Of a DNA stretch of 64,000 nucleotides, positions 24,695-35,510 are shown piece by piece (position 1 is the stretch's first letter; every line of letters starts with the position of its first letter). The notes under the pieces are model-generated. The model was not told where the DNA came from. It was given only the letters and a program-made list of their open reading frames with translations, and did no database searches. Source of the stretch: Halisarca cf. caerulea (lineage: Eukaryota; Porifera; Demospongiae; Chondrillida; Halisarcidae). The DNA lies in NCBI GenBank assembly GCA_963170055.1, contig CAUJGJ010000242.1:2362977-2426976 (forward strand). Direction: 5' to 3'. The position numbers were made by a program, and so were the translations under genes.

Positions 24695-26008
24695 TATTAT
24701 ATATATAGTGAAAAAATGTTATTTTTGATGCCTATAAATAATAATCATTCAATTTCCCTTGATTCACACTATAATTCAGGCCAATACGAATGCCAAATCC
24801 ACATTTAGTGAGGTTTTCGGTCGTCATGAGTACTCTATCACATCCTGGCATGTAACCAAATTAGGCCGTTCTTCAGATTTTAGTTGTCTGCTGTGCGATA
24901 AATGAGGGAACAATCTCCAACAGATGTATGGTATCAACTGTGAGTTATTTGAGTTACAACTTTACCATGTTAGGTATTTGAAATCATTGCTCCTGTTCTC
25001 ACTTATAGGCGCTTCCATTTTGTCATTTGAGAACTGATTTCATCGATCTTGGCTTCCAATTGCAAAAGAAATAGCAAAAAAATCCAACATAGAAAAGTTG
25101 CAAGTACTATACTACAGTGTAACCTCTCTAAACCGTACACCCTTAGGACCAAAGAAAATGTTCAGTTTAGCGAGGCTTCTGGATTAGAGAGGTTCTATAT
25201 GTACAGCAAGTAAAGAGAGAAGGACTTGAAAACACACCAAGTTCTTAGAGGGTTCTGTTAAATATTACAAAGTGTTCCGTCATTTATCACCCTGAGAAAT
25301 TTGCTTTTGGGTAGGTGTAGGGAAAACCTACATAGCTGATTCTGTATGAGACACTTGAATTCGAAAATTAATAGAGATATATTATTAGGAATGTTCACAT
25401 GTCTGTATACTAGAAAAAGTCATTGCACTCTAAAGATCGTACAAGTGAGCAGAAGAATGAAAGAAGATCAAGATTTTCACACCACCTAAATAGCACAGAC
25501 ATGTCACAAATGCATGGTATTCTCATTTACTGTCTATGTGTCTATTACATAATTAGCAAAACTATATAGTCGTACCAATTACGCTGCAAATTCCAAGAGT
25601 GTAATGCTGCTTGTGAATCATGTAAACCTGAAATGGCATACCATTGTATGTGATGTTCTGTCTCCTGTCACTGTATGGCCCTTGTCCACCTGATGACACA
25701 GCTGCCACCCAGATGTAGTAGGTTGTTCCTCTACTAAGTGGACCCAGTGTGGTAGATGTACCAGTGATTCCACTAGTACCACAGTTAACATTAACTGGAG
25801 GATCAGACTGTGTTCCACTAGTTGTACTGTAACATACAGTGTAGGTGATACCACTTCCACTGACTGCACTCCATGACACTTTTAAAGTTGGAGATGAACC
25901 GTGTACAGTCTTGGTAACAAAGACACTTTGAACCTTGGAGGGTCGTACTTGTCCATTTGCTACTGACAACACTAGGATCAGGGTCATGGTACATACGTAC
26001 AGGTTCAT
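19203..26008 (-). CDS. Gene B: nine-FN3 receptor; donor before TM exon lost
   Basis: Exons: 26008-25642, 24413-24111, 24021-23725, 23659-23378, 23293-23051, 22130-21864, 21772-21464, 21260-21078, 20272-20180, 20033-19767 (by homology), 19661-19481, 19296-19203. The start Met heads a clear signal peptide (MTLILVLSVANGQ core). Domains: FN3a, two GSNYPTP-type FN3, h, short i, c, d, split e, f, TM, tail. The homology model sums to 961 aa in frame. The donor after FN3f is AT where genes A and C have GT, and reading on gives a TGA at 19753. As the sequence stands, the predicted product is an 874-aa protein without TM or tail. This may be a soluble form, a non-canonical splice, a sequence error or an early pseudogene. 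Confidence 0.8.
19481..19661 (-). CDS. Gene B exon 11: transmembrane helix
   Basis: Intact TM exon (GVLFGGVAIGVLAVLLV, then KLRKWKTQ), phase 1 in, phase 2 out, donor gttagt. It is reachable only if the upstream donor problem is bypassed. Confidence 0.75.
19753..20033 (-). CDS. Gene B exon 10: FN3f with read-through stop
   Basis: The FN3f frame (LYIVSYKSVDGSSRG) should end at 19767. The donor there reads ataagg instead of gtaagg, so the frame runs through NKEH to TGA at 19753-19755. I saw no nearby GT that would restore the frame. Confidence 0.75.
20180..20272 (-). CDS. Gene B exon 9: FN3e, second half
   Basis: 31 codons, phase 1-1, acceptor cttgcag, donor gtatttt. Contains EVPYRAVVRARTSKGFGE. 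Confidence 0.75.
20319..21048. mobile_element. CGCATGTGGG TIR element, copy 2, intact ends (gene B intron)
   Basis: Perfect inverted ends CGCATGTGGGACATGTCC / GGACATGTCCCACATGCG with TA on each flank. 730 bp, no long frame. It lies between the two half-exons of FN3e in gene B. Confidence 0.85.
21078..21260 (-). CDS. Gene B exon 8: FN3e, first half
   Basis: 61 codons, phase 1-1. Contains RITWQSPTNSNGRILGYDV. A complete TIR element (20319-21048) sits in the following intron, between the two halves of this domain. Confidence 0.8.
21464..21772 (-). CDS. Gene B exon 7: FN3d
   Basis: 103 codons, phase 1-1. Almost the same as gene A at 4955-5263, including NITGLSPGTEYTLRV. Confidence 0.85.
21864..22130 (-). 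CDS. Gene B exon 6: FN3c
   Basis: 89 codons, phase 1-1. Contains SIGWQDSEHS and HPYEEYTISVQAGNRAGLS. The first half has diverged from gene A while the second half is nearly identical. Confidence 0.82.
22364..22414. repeat. (TA)n microsatellite
   Basis: Uninterrupted TA run in the gene B intron between exons 5 and 6. Confidence 0.95.
22817..22990. repeat. (CA)n microsatellite
   Basis: CA array with few interruptions, immediately upstream (plus-strand sense) of gene B exon 5. Confidence 0.95.
23051..23293 (-). CDS. Gene B exon 5: short FN3 (type i)
   Basis: 81 codons, phase 1-1. Compact FN3 with PSGTVYYKE and LQPNTEYNITYV but no Trp in the B strand. Homologue in gene D at 46.6-46.9 kb. Confidence 0.78.
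23378..23659 (-). CDS. Gene B exon 4: FN3h
   Basis: 94 codons, phase 1-1. Contains GYRLRYHKTSSSTW and YTITGLEESGTYEVEVWA. Orthologous in position to the exons at 45.4 kb (D) and 62.6 kb (E). Confidence 0.83.
23725..24021 (-). CDS. Gene B exon 3: FN3 (GSNYPTP type)
   Basis: 99 codons, phase 1-1. Near-duplicate of exon 2 over its central part. Ends RTMFGTTG; donor gtgggc. Confidence 0.84.
24111..24413 (-). CDS. Gene B exon 2: FN3 (GSNYPTP type)
   Basis: 101 codons, phase 1-1. Contains TWGPPSGSNYPTPVTYRL, a GGW insertion and PGTRYEVEVWPVS. Confidence 0.85.
24567..25515. mobile_element. CGCATGTGGG TIR element, copy 3 (gene B intron 1), eroded
   Basis: Left end keeps GGGACATGTCCAGA; the right end is degraded. 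Internal landmarks match copy 2. It contains a TA array (24620-24710) and a nested CAGTGTAACCTCTCTAAACC MITE from about 25122. Confidence 0.6.
24620..24710. repeat. (TA)n microsatellite
   Basis: About 90 bp of TA inside the eroded TIR element. Confidence 0.95.
25642..26008 (-). CDS. Gene B exon 1: signal peptide and FN3a
   Basis: Signal peptide MNLYVCTMTLILVLSVANGQ runs straight into FN3a with the Cys pair (YTVCYS, NVNCGT). Unlike genes D and E, the signal peptide is not split by an intron. Donor gtatgc, phase 1. Confidence 0.85.
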
Positions 26009-27059
26009 GCAATTGTGAGTGAAGATGACAATAATAATTAATTATTGAGATCTCATATACATCAGTCAAACAGTATAAACTGATCTCTTCTCTAGGGAAG
26101 TGTATTTTACATACTATTTGCAATTAACATTTTTATGGGATGCGTTTTTCATATTTGTCTCAACCATTTTCAGTGTACACTAGACCCAATATCTTAGATA
26201 ATTCACTCAATAGCCTGCATGTAGAACCATCACCACAGTGAAACCTCTCTAATCTGACACTTTTGCAATGGAACTTATAATTAGGTAAGAGGCATATCCA
26301 GGATTTAGCTCAGGGAGGTACTTACTGTCCCTACAAATTATTTGAGTGCTAAATTACTTAAAATTCATCACATAAAGTATACATCATATAGCAGAGACAT
26401 GCCGATTATTATCAAATGTTGCATGTCCCTTTATAAAAATGGCATCACAAACCAAAATTTAATAATGATGACTCATTAAAGTGGTAAAGTGGTCACCAGT
26501 TTATCTGCCTATTCCTTTTGGCCAGCTTGAATGAAGGGATACGTACAATAGCAATTCAAAAATTGACACTTAACTACGCCTTTAGCTCAGTATATTGACT
26601 AATACTACCAACAACCTGATATGGTGTTGAAAACTCAAACTTTCAAATTGGGTGCATATTTTTAACATTTTTACTAAGTACTCACTGCAGCTAAGGCTCT
26701 GAGTCTCAGTGGAATACTCGAGCACTCAGTGCACACCACTGTATGTGCCCCTGCAGGTGATATAGCAACTATTAGCACGCTTCAACTAAACATCATGGTA
26801 TTTACTTCTAGCACATAATCTAATTACGTCCAGGCTACTCTATTATACTCCTTAATTCAAACCACAAAAATGGAGTGTAAATTCATACACTGCTACAATT
26901 TGACGGAAAAAGAGCAACGGTATCCAGTCTATAGAGTGATTCAAATATCCACAATTAAAGTCAAGTTTTTTGTCAATGGATACTCTGCTAAGTTCAACTA
27001 AATCTCGGGGATAATGCCTTAATTTTCTGTACACTTCACAAACAATGAGTGCTTTAAGA
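26009..27059. other. Upstream region of gene B, no gene seen
   Basis: Holds a fragment of the CAGTGWAACCTCTCTAA MITE near 26239. No exon candidates. Any gene B promoter would be here. Confidence 0.45.
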
Positions 27060-27450
27060 GTTCTGTGCTTACCAAGAGAAATCAGAATCCATAGCCTGTT
27101 TAAGTACATTGTGTAGGCTTTGACTATACCTTAGTGGATAGACCAGGACTGATCAATCTGACTTATAACTGTCCTCTCCTCAATTGAGTAACTAATCCTG
27201 TACACGTTTGTATAGTATTATTAGTCTTGTGGGTCTGCTAATTACTATACACTGTCTGAAGCCTCAGGTTGTCTGGAATGTCACTTATCTAATTACGTAA
27301 AGGTGTGTGCACCACTATAGAGTGAGCAGCCATACAGATTGTGGCGATATCACATGTCAATTTCATTTTCACTATCCCTTTGTCCTACATAAACAATTAT
27401 GAATGGTGCACACCTCATATATACAGGGATATTGGTGTGCTAGATGCTAT
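27060..27450. repeat. Recurrent block, front part only
   Basis: Shares AGAATCCATAGCCTG, GAGCAGCCATACAGATTGTG and ACATAAACAATTATG with the blocks at 17.6 and 53.8 kb, but has no TG array. Confidence 0.6.
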
Positions 27451-27556
27451 TGGTGTCAAAGCATTGCATGTCTAATTAGCCGTGCACACTGTACTGTAGG
27501 TGGCGGAGCAGAGGGTGGTGGTGAGGGGGGAGGGCAAGTATGTCTTTGCCAAAATA

Positions 27557-27735
27557 CAGTGTAACCTCTCTAAACCAAAAACCCTTGGGACCAAAAGAGT
27601 GCATGTCATTTAAAGAGGCTTCCAGATTAGGAAGGTTCTATATGTACAGCAAATATAGAGAGCAGGACTTGATAACACGTCCAGTTTAGAGAGGGTTCCA
27701 GATTACAGAGGGTTGGGTTTAGAGAAGTTTCACTG
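27557..27735. mobile_element. MITE with CAGTGTAACCTCTCTAAACC ends
   Basis: Inverted right end GGTTTAGAGAAGTTTCACTG with one or two mismatches. Other fragments at 25122 and 26239. Confidence 0.65.
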
Positions 27736-27943
27736 CACTATTGTATTGTCCATCAGCAAGGCCATAGGAGCCGGCATGGCTCAGCTGTGCCAGTTTTCAG
27801 GCAAGACTTTCAAAAAACATCATACAATTTTACACAAGTTTTACATCAGATAAGCTTACAACAGCAAACAACATTAATTTTCTAAGACTTATCAAGTTAC
27901 ACTTTCATATCAATAGTTTTACTATATATGCACGTAAAGTATT

Positions 27944-28769
27944 GATTAAAGATAGGTAGCCATGCTACACGCGTGTGACACGAGTGTAAAATAATACTTG
28001 TGCGAGTAGAATTGTTACTCGTGCAAGTAAAAATGACGACGTGAAGGTTAATAAGCTGGTATATATTTTCAATGTATAATTGTAGTACATTAAGTGTTAT
28101 TTCGGAGAGCGAATTGACGGTTGATTGTAAGAACTAAGTCATGGATACCACCTTGGGATCAACTCGTGGTGAATATCCCTATGCCCCTCCCAAGTCAATC
28201 GAAGATAGTTCGTCTTTTCCTAGCTGCTCGTCAAAGTAACGGTTTATTTTCGGAAATTGGCCACTTCGGTGAATGCCTATCGTCCCTCCTTCGATTTTTG
28301 TAGTTGCCATCGCTATGTATCTCCATCTTTGTTGTGTTATTATGATGTAAGTGCCTACGGAATGTCTGTAGCCCCAGGCGATTGTAACGTACCAATGCAG
28401 TTTTCTTTTGTACCAATGCAGTTTTCTTTTATTTTAGCCTGCCCAGCTTGGGTCTGCTGCTTACGCATGGCTGTTAGGTCGCATGTTCTAAAGTTGATCC
28501 GGAGTTCATTGTATAAGATCGATCACGGTACCGCGATAGCGTCGTGTATTAGGCTTCGTGACTGCCTGTGATCTTTCCGCCTAACCCGATGTCTTGTTTC
28601 ATGTTTATTTGGTTTCAAATTGTTTTATCGGTACCTTTATATTTCAGCCACTTCTCCACTGGTTCGTTCGCTTTTTGAGGTGTTAACTTGCGTGTATTTT
28701 TTTACTCGCACGAGTACACGCGAACTATCTGTGTGTCACATGCAAGTTGCTGGTTACCTATCTTTAATC
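27944..28769. mobile_element. TIR element, ends GATTAAAGATAGGTARCCA
   Basis: 19-bp terminal inverted repeats with one mismatch, followed by a further inverted segment rich in CGTGTG/CACACG. 826 bp, no recognisable transposase. Confidence 0.65.
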
Positions 28770-29295
28770 TGTTCTGTAACTGATATGTTACAGCTGATAT
28801 TGGCCTAAAGCAAAATGGTAAAACAAACCTTCTTGTTTTCTCCCGGAACAAGATATACAGATCTGAACTATACTTTTATATCGTAAGAGCAAGGGCATAT
28901 ATAAATGTTTGTATCTGAGTAGCCTAGAGGCTTATTGAGTATACATTTGAAAGATTTTTCTTTGTGGACATGTCAGGCCTACATGAAACACAAAGATTGC
29001 AAATTCTGATCATAGAATCGGGGCCAGGTTCTGTGTGTATACAAAAGTAGGTTCAAAATATGGTATAAAGAGTAAACTTACTAAAATTAATCGAATAAGG
29101 CATTTTGATGCTCCATTTCATGGCTTCAATATCCCACAAGAAAACCCACATGTTATTATCACAAGAAAACCCAAGAAAACATGCCTAGCTTTTTCCACAA
29201 AACATCGGACATAGAACATATGGTTCAATACACGAAGATTCATTTTTCGTTGGTCCTTAATGAACAATCTATCTAATAGATGGTATGTGATACAT

Positions 29296-29340
<45 letters not shown>

Positions 29341-30660
29341 ATTCTATGATATCACAGGGCATTTGTATCCGCCCTTGTAACAAAGGGGAAGTTTTCTCGT
29401 GTGATTTTCATCTATTGCGCCATATATTACCACTTATCTTTCATAAAAATAAAGTTATGCATATCTGTGTGTTGATTATAATTGTGTTTGAGTAATGAAC
29501 AAAGCAAACTAAGTGAACAACGACGGTTTGAAAACTTTCGGTAAAAGACACAAATCGGCTTTTCCGGAATTAAACTTGAATGGCATTCAAATGGGTTGAA
29601 ACTTACAATAATACTTAGCTACTTCTATGATCTTTCCAGATTTTGCTTGCACTTAGCAATATAACTGGTCTAAGCATTTTATTAAGCAAAATACCACTTT
29701 AGGGGGAGCAAATTCAGCGAAGAATGCAACAAATTTGCATATTACTGTCGCTCACCTGATTATATTGCTTCATACAAGCAGAAAACCAAATAGTAACCAC
29801 TATCCAAAGTCCAATCATTAAACAAAAAAGGAACTTTCAGGATGCTTTCAATTCCGGAAAAGTAATTCTCTACCAACCTATCGAAAAGCGTCCATTTTTC
29901 ATGATGCAACGTGATGACTCAGTGGCATTTCCTCGTCTTGCCCCAGAGGGTCGTTAAACTCAAATCCATAGTATAGGTATTATTTTGCATGCATGCAAAG
30001 CTCTATTTTGTGATTGGTTACTGGTTTTGTACAATATTATTATTATGGTTATTATTATTATTTTATAGTTAACCTTAAAAAATATTCTCAGCCAGTTTAA
30101 GAACACATATTAATAAAAATTCTATTTTCTTGAGCCAACCGTCAGTTTAGGCAGACAAATGATCGATTTTGCTGTAAGTTGTTTTTGTCCAGTTGTTTTA
30201 CCTGTTTTGAACTAGGTATTTTAGGTCTTATCTTCATTCACCTGCGCAAAAATTGTGCAACGTGATGACATGTGACGTTTTGTTTACTGTTTCTGTGACA
30301 TAGTTTACTAATTCTTGGACATGCATGAACCAATTCTCCAACAGCTGTGGGCGGATATAAACACCCTGTGATATACATATAGTACACAATCTAAGTCCAC
30401 ATGTGTGTATCATGTGTGTAAACACAGGTAGGCTATGACAGAACTACAGATAAATGAGGCATTTTTGTGGTTTTCAAGAAATATTACGTTTAACAAGAGT
30501 TGCGTTTGCAAATTGTGTGTGAGTTGACATGTAAATCACTAGAAAACATAGCATCAGATTCTATGAGATGATATTGACAAATTATAATGCATGTATAATC
30601 ATGTCATAATTGCATCATACAACTATCACTCCATACACACAACTGTTTATACCGTGCATA
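28770..30660. other. Intergenic, inverted fragments and a TA run
   Basis: TATCACAGGGCATTTGTATCC near 29350 recurs inverted near 30355, suggesting an old inverted-repeat element of about 1 kb. (TA)n at 29301-29337. No gene seen. Confidence 0.4.
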
Positions 30661-30753
30661 ATATATAATTAGAATAATACTTTATCTCTTAAGTTTGCAA
30701 TACTTTGGTGTACCACACATCTACATGCAGATGTTAAGCTGCAAGAGCATTCA

Positions 30754-30847
30754 TCATCCAACTGTAACTCCTTCGTAGGCTGGACTTTTGGCCATTTGCA
30801 CATCAGAATAGTGTACCTCATCCACCTTTTCATAAATGGCGTCAACT
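30754..30847 (-). CDS. Gene C exon: tyrosine tail
   Basis: 30 codons plus TGA, the same 94-nt length as genes A and B. YEKV, YSDV and YEGV are all kept, so the signalling tail looks conserved even though the ectodomain is damaged. Confidence 0.75.
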
Positions 30848-30969
30848 CTACACAAAAACAAAAATCATTTGAACACATTAGCTCCTAAACCAACAAACTG
30901 AGAAATTAATAAAAAAAATCAATAGCTTCTATTTAGCCATTGCTCAAAACTATTTTGTCTTTAGCTTAC

Positions 30970-31165
30970 TTGCTTTCAGGTGTAGAGTCATCTGGTGAAG
31001 GCTGATGTGGGTGGTGCCTCAGTTTGCAGACTCCACACACTATGCTCACCAGTAGCAATGCAGCCAGTATGCCAACTGCTACTCCACCTAGCAAGGTCCC
31101 AGCAATAACAGCAACAAAGGAGTTGTTCTGACAAGTTGCTGCTTGAGGATCCCTCACTTGAAGGT
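30970..31165 (-). CDS. Gene C exon: transmembrane helix
   Basis: Phase 1 in, phase 2 out. GTLLGGVAVGILAALLLVS, then a Cys and a shorter basic stop-transfer (KLRHHPHQ). Donor gtaagc. Confidence 0.75.
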
Positions 31166-31496
31166 CTACACAAGTGGAGCATAGCAGGTGGTTGGATTAT
31201 ACGCAATAATAAATCTGTAAGTATCTGTAAGTATACATTAGAAATGTTCAGCTACTGTAACAGTAAATACCCACAAATAATGAATAAAATTGTGTGAACT
31301 GTGGCCAGAAGATTTGAATATTGGTATGGAATTTGAATACTCAAAGCTAATCTGGTTATAGTGAATATTGACTGTAGCGAAAGGTTGTCAGTGTCCCCTG
31401 GGAATTGTTATGAGTTTTCCTGTATAATATCATAACAGCATCACATATGCACAACTTGAACAATAAACAATTGTGCGGAATGTTCACTGCTCTTAC

Positions 31497-31748
31497 TTGT
31501 TTCATTTCCATTTCCAATTGCAACTCTAATTGTAAAACGGTACTCATTCTGTGAACTCAGTCCTGTGATGACAACACTTGAACTTGTAGTGTTAATGTTC
31601 CCTTTAGAGCTGCCATCAACTGATTTGTAGGAGACAATGTACGTAGGGATGCCACCAGCTTCTGTATCTGCCAATGGTCTCCAGTACAAGAATGCTGAAT
31701 CATCTCGTCTCCACTGAACTTGTATACTACTGATGGTAGTAAGGGTCA
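31497..31748 (-). CDS. Gene C exon: FN3f
   Basis: 84 codons, phase 1-1. Contains YIVSYKSVDGSSKGN and FTIRVAIGNGNETS. The donor gtaaga is intact, in contrast to gene B. Confidence 0.72.
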
Positions 31749-33082
31749 CTACAGCAATACACAAGATCAATGTAAGAATTATTCAAACAGAACTTATATA
31801 ACATGCAGTATTTGGATAGCTATGTATTATGAACATGTACTCAGTAAATATACACACACAAGAAAAGCAATGCCATGCATGAACACATGGACATATGCAT
31901 GTTAGCACACATGAACACATACGTAAGTCCTCACACACAAGCTCTGAATGCATGTACACATAATATTATGTCATTCCATGCAAGCACTTGAGATTCAATG
32001 CATGCAGTTCTGTGTCAATGTACTAATTGTACCCAATGGTAATTGTGACTTGGATTAAATGAATTTAACTTAAAATATTCACATCTAATTTAATGCTATG
32101 ATAGCATAGTAAGTTGCCAATACTAAAGTATGTCAACCATGACACTGCACTAAAGAAAGTTAAACTGCATTTGAATGCTTCCCTACTATGGCCACCTCTA
32201 CAAATTTTACTCAAGCTCCATGCATGAATTTGACCCTTACAAACTCTTCAAATTCACACATCTCACTTGTGAAGGCTTCAAGCTACTTAAGAACACCTAT
32301 ATTACTATACGCATAAAGGATGAACTTTACTGTGCTCTCAAACAAATTTAAAGTGCCCTCTTTATAACTACAATAGAGAGGTTAAGACTAGCGTAAAAAT
32401 GTTACATGGTAAATGTTGACATCATAAAAATGTCACATGTCTTTCCCAAACCGAAACGTCACTGTGAACATTCAGCGATCTCGACGTTGAAAGGCAAGTT
32501 TCACCGTAACTTGATTCCGTTGGCCTTTTCTTCCTTTTCACTTTGTTATTTCAATGTAAGGTTTGTTTCTTTGTCTGGAGTAGTGTATTGTGCATATTTC
32601 TAAGTGACTTAAAGGTTCATTTCGAATAGTTTCAGAGTATACGGATGTTTTCGTAAAAGGCCTAAATCTCCTTCCTCGCTTGTTGTTCCTTTCCTTAAAA
32701 TTCTTAGCTGCAGCTCGAGAATATCTGAATATAGATATATAGGATTTGAAGAATAACATAGCATTGACTTCTGAATTTGCAATGCATGGACCTCTTATAG
32801 GCTCTAAAAGTAGTCAAGTCAAAAATCGTCTAGGGTTCAAAATTACCAACATACTTCCTTTTATAGATACTTTCACAGCCAAATTAATCTTCGCTCGTAT
32901 TTAAAACGCTGTACAAGCCTTCTTTCGAGCACCATTCTTTTCTTATGTAGTTTATTGGGTTCATGGTGTTCTTAATTGTTTGTTTATTCTGCACCGTATC
33001 TGTTAATGGTGATGTCACCACACTTTGCCATTTTTAACGTTTACCGTACATGCTGATCTTAACCTCCTATTATGGGGCTCAC
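31749..33082. other. Gene C gap where FN3d and FN3e are missing
   Basis: In genes A, B and D this interval holds three exons. Here no FN3 coding sequence remains on either strand. Confidence 0.6.
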
Positions 33083-33171
33083 CATCACTGTATGTTCTAG
33101 CAGTATCAGTCACAGGTACACTCAGTCCTGCTCTGTTACCAGCTTGTACTGATATGGTGTACTCTTCATAA
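33083..33171 (-). pseudogene. Gene C: 3' fragment of FN3c
   Basis: Retains EEYTISVQAGNRAGLSVP and the donor. Homology to gene A breaks abruptly near 33171 and resumes in intron sequence, so the acceptor and first part of the exon are deleted. Confidence 0.72.
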
Positions 33172-33241
33172 GGAGATCAATGATACTACACGTATGTATG
33201 CATTACATTGTCAAAAATGGAAAGTGACATGCTTCATTAAC

Positions 33242-33487
33242 CTTCTGGTGTAGTAAAGCCTTGGAAATCAGTGCTATTTACCACACCAAGTATGTTCCTT
33301 GCAGAGATCCTGAATGTATACACAGTGTTGGAGTCCAGACCAGTCACTGTGTGCAGGGACTGTCTAGTGATAGCCTGCACTCCAGTACTTGTACTTAGCC
33401 AAGTCTTCATGTAGTAGATGATGTAGTCCTCAGCTCCACTGCTGGTCCATGTCACTTCTATGCTATTTTGTGCAGGTATAATTTTAG
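33242..33487 (-). pseudogene. Gene C exon: FN3b with shifted 5' end
   Basis: Matches gene A FN3b (VTWTSSGAEDYIIYY). From the ancestral acceptor (33514) the exon is 272 nt and hits TAG. From an internal acceptor it is 246 nt and in frame. Confidence 0.6.
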
Positions 33488-33875
33488 CTATATTATTATT
33501 GGTTTCGCTGGAACTATAGTAAAAGGATATCACGTAAAACAGTATTGATGGCAACTATGAACTAAACCTTATTATCTTTTTGCTTTTAAGTTACACTATA
33601 CGCACAGTACAAGGAAATCTGTATGAGCTTCTGTGATTGATGGATTAATGCAATTAGCATTCATGTGTCCATTTGCTGGAGATCAACATGCATGCATTTT
33701 TACTGCATGCATTACCACCACAAAATGGGACTGTATTATGAAAAGACTTACACCATCATGATAAGACTACTGAGCACAAAATGTATGTATGTTTGTAGTA
33801 TCTAAATTAAAAGATCCTGCATAGAACATACCATTATGTGCATGTGTCACATGAACGACAGAAAGAATAACTAAC

Positions 33876-34154
33876 TTAAATTCTCTTTTGTTCCATATGG
33901 TCCTCCTCCAATGGCTGACACTGCTCTCACTCTAACTTTATAGCTCCTGCCAGTGAGCAGATTCCTGTAGATATGCTTTCTGGTTGGAGTTGAGAAGGTT
34001 CCAGTCCAACTTCCTGAGAGCAGTGTCCTGTAGTTACCTTCATATCTTGTAATGGGAACATCACTTTGTGGTGCACTCCATGTTACAGTCAGAGACAAGC
34101 GATTGCTTCCAGATTCTGAGAGTTGAACAGAGATTGCAGAGATTTGTCCTGGGA
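33876..34154 (-). CDS. Gene C exon: FN3 (intact frame)
   Basis: 93 codons, phase 1-1. Contains LTVTWSAPQSDVPITRYEG and YKVRVRAVSAIGGGPYG. I saw no counterpart in genes A, B, D or E. Confidence 0.7.
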
Positions 34155-35267
34155 CTACAAAGTAAAAGTAGTTCTGAGTCAATCACCAGTCCTACATTTA
34201 TATACATACAGATATTTTCCAGACGTCACACCTATAAACACATTATGTTTCACTTGTGTTAAACAAGTTGGTTATATACTTTTCCTGTTGCATGTAGGGT
34301 TACTGTATTCTATGCATGTGCATGATTGTTAAGGTTTGTTATACAGTGCATTGCATAAAAAATGACAATAACATCACTTTTCCCTGTGTGTTTTGTTAAT
34401 GTTTGTCAGCGGATGTCTGTGTAATTTTTAACGGTTTCCAGTTATCGCTTGTTTTCGTTGGATGGTTTCCAGTTCAAATGTCAACGGTTTTCAGTTGAAA
34501 GTACTTGGTTCAGCAATGAAGTACGCAAATTTCTTGTTTGTCATTTTTGTATACTTCGGTATACTTCACAATGGACATAATCAGATACAAAGACAATAAT
34601 TTAAAATATGATACACAAGCTGTTCTCAAGTGTTTGAGGGGTTAATTGCTTGAAGATCGTGACTTTCGCATAGGTGAGGCAGTGATGGTGAAGTCCAAAT
34701 TGCAACAGGATATGTGAGTGCTATCAAAAAAAGAGACGTTGCCAATTGCGCTGATAATAAAGTTGGCTTTTATACGCTGCTTTACGTAATTATAGCTTCT
34801 CATTCAGCACACGTATTACATTGCATATTAAATGCGGTTGTATTGTAAGTAGCAAGAGTGTAACAGCATAAGTTATCAGTAAAGCACTAGTGAGTAGTTA
34901 TAGTGCTTGACCCATTGACAGTACAGTGGTAATAAGCCAGTGGATAAACGCTAGCATAAACAACAATAGCGGTTTACAGTTTACGGTTGTCATCATTTAT
35001 TGATGATCCGTACTGTAGACGTGTATATAAACAATTGTCTTACAACTGGAAAAGAACTGACACCCGCTATCTATGCATAATCATACACACAGAGGACTCT
35101 AGAGAACGACGTACATTGTTACACAATTATTCCTGGTTTTATAGTGTATTATAATTGACAGAATTCCTTCCTTATATAATTGATGAATAGCATAATATGC
35201 TGTTCACAATTATTATTATTTGCTTTTACACCAGTTTCTGATAAACGTGCCTACGTGCCAAGCTCAC
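34155..35267. other. Gene C intron, nothing recognised
   Basis: AT-rich, no long frame, no clear element ends. Confidence 0.45.
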
Positions 35268-35510
35268 CGTTGTATGTGGTAGTCTGTGACATTCAATAGC
35301 TGGTTGTTGTCACTCCAATTTCTGTTCTTGCCCCCACTCTCACTTGGTATATCCTACCAATTTGTAGACCACTGATGGTAGTGCTAGTTGACCATCTACC
35401 AGGATCAGTAGCAGTGGTGTAATCCCCACTACTTCCTATTCTGTACTGTATGGAGTATCCAGTAATGGTGGAACCAGTGGGAGGTGTGGGTGGAGTCCAG
35501 GATACTCTGT
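35268..35510 (-). pseudogene. Gene C: truncated FN3 exon with nonsense codon
   Basis: Open from VSWTPPTPPTGSTITGYS through YQVRVGARTEIG to a TGA, after which the frame continues to a good donor (gtgagct). Upstream of VSW the sequence is a CA/TG microsatellite in place of FN3 strand A. Confidence 0.7.

Larger units (their letters stand above)
30754..35510 (-). pseudogene. Gene C: decaying FN3 receptor copy
   Basis: Recognisable pieces in transcript order: truncated FN3 35510-35268, FN3 34154-33876, FN3b 33487-33242, FN3c fragment 33171-33083, FN3f 31748-31497, TM 31165-30970, tail 30847-30754. I found no signal-peptide or FN3a exon. The first exon has lost its front half to a CA/TG tract and carries an in-frame TGA (35293-35295). 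FN3c lost its acceptor and first part. FN3d and FN3e are absent. FN3b is out of frame from the ancestral acceptor position, although a new acceptor (aatatag) at 33488 would restore phase 1. FN3f, TM and tail remain fully open with good splice sites. An expressed, shortened gene starting elsewhere cannot be excluded. Confidence 0.65.
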
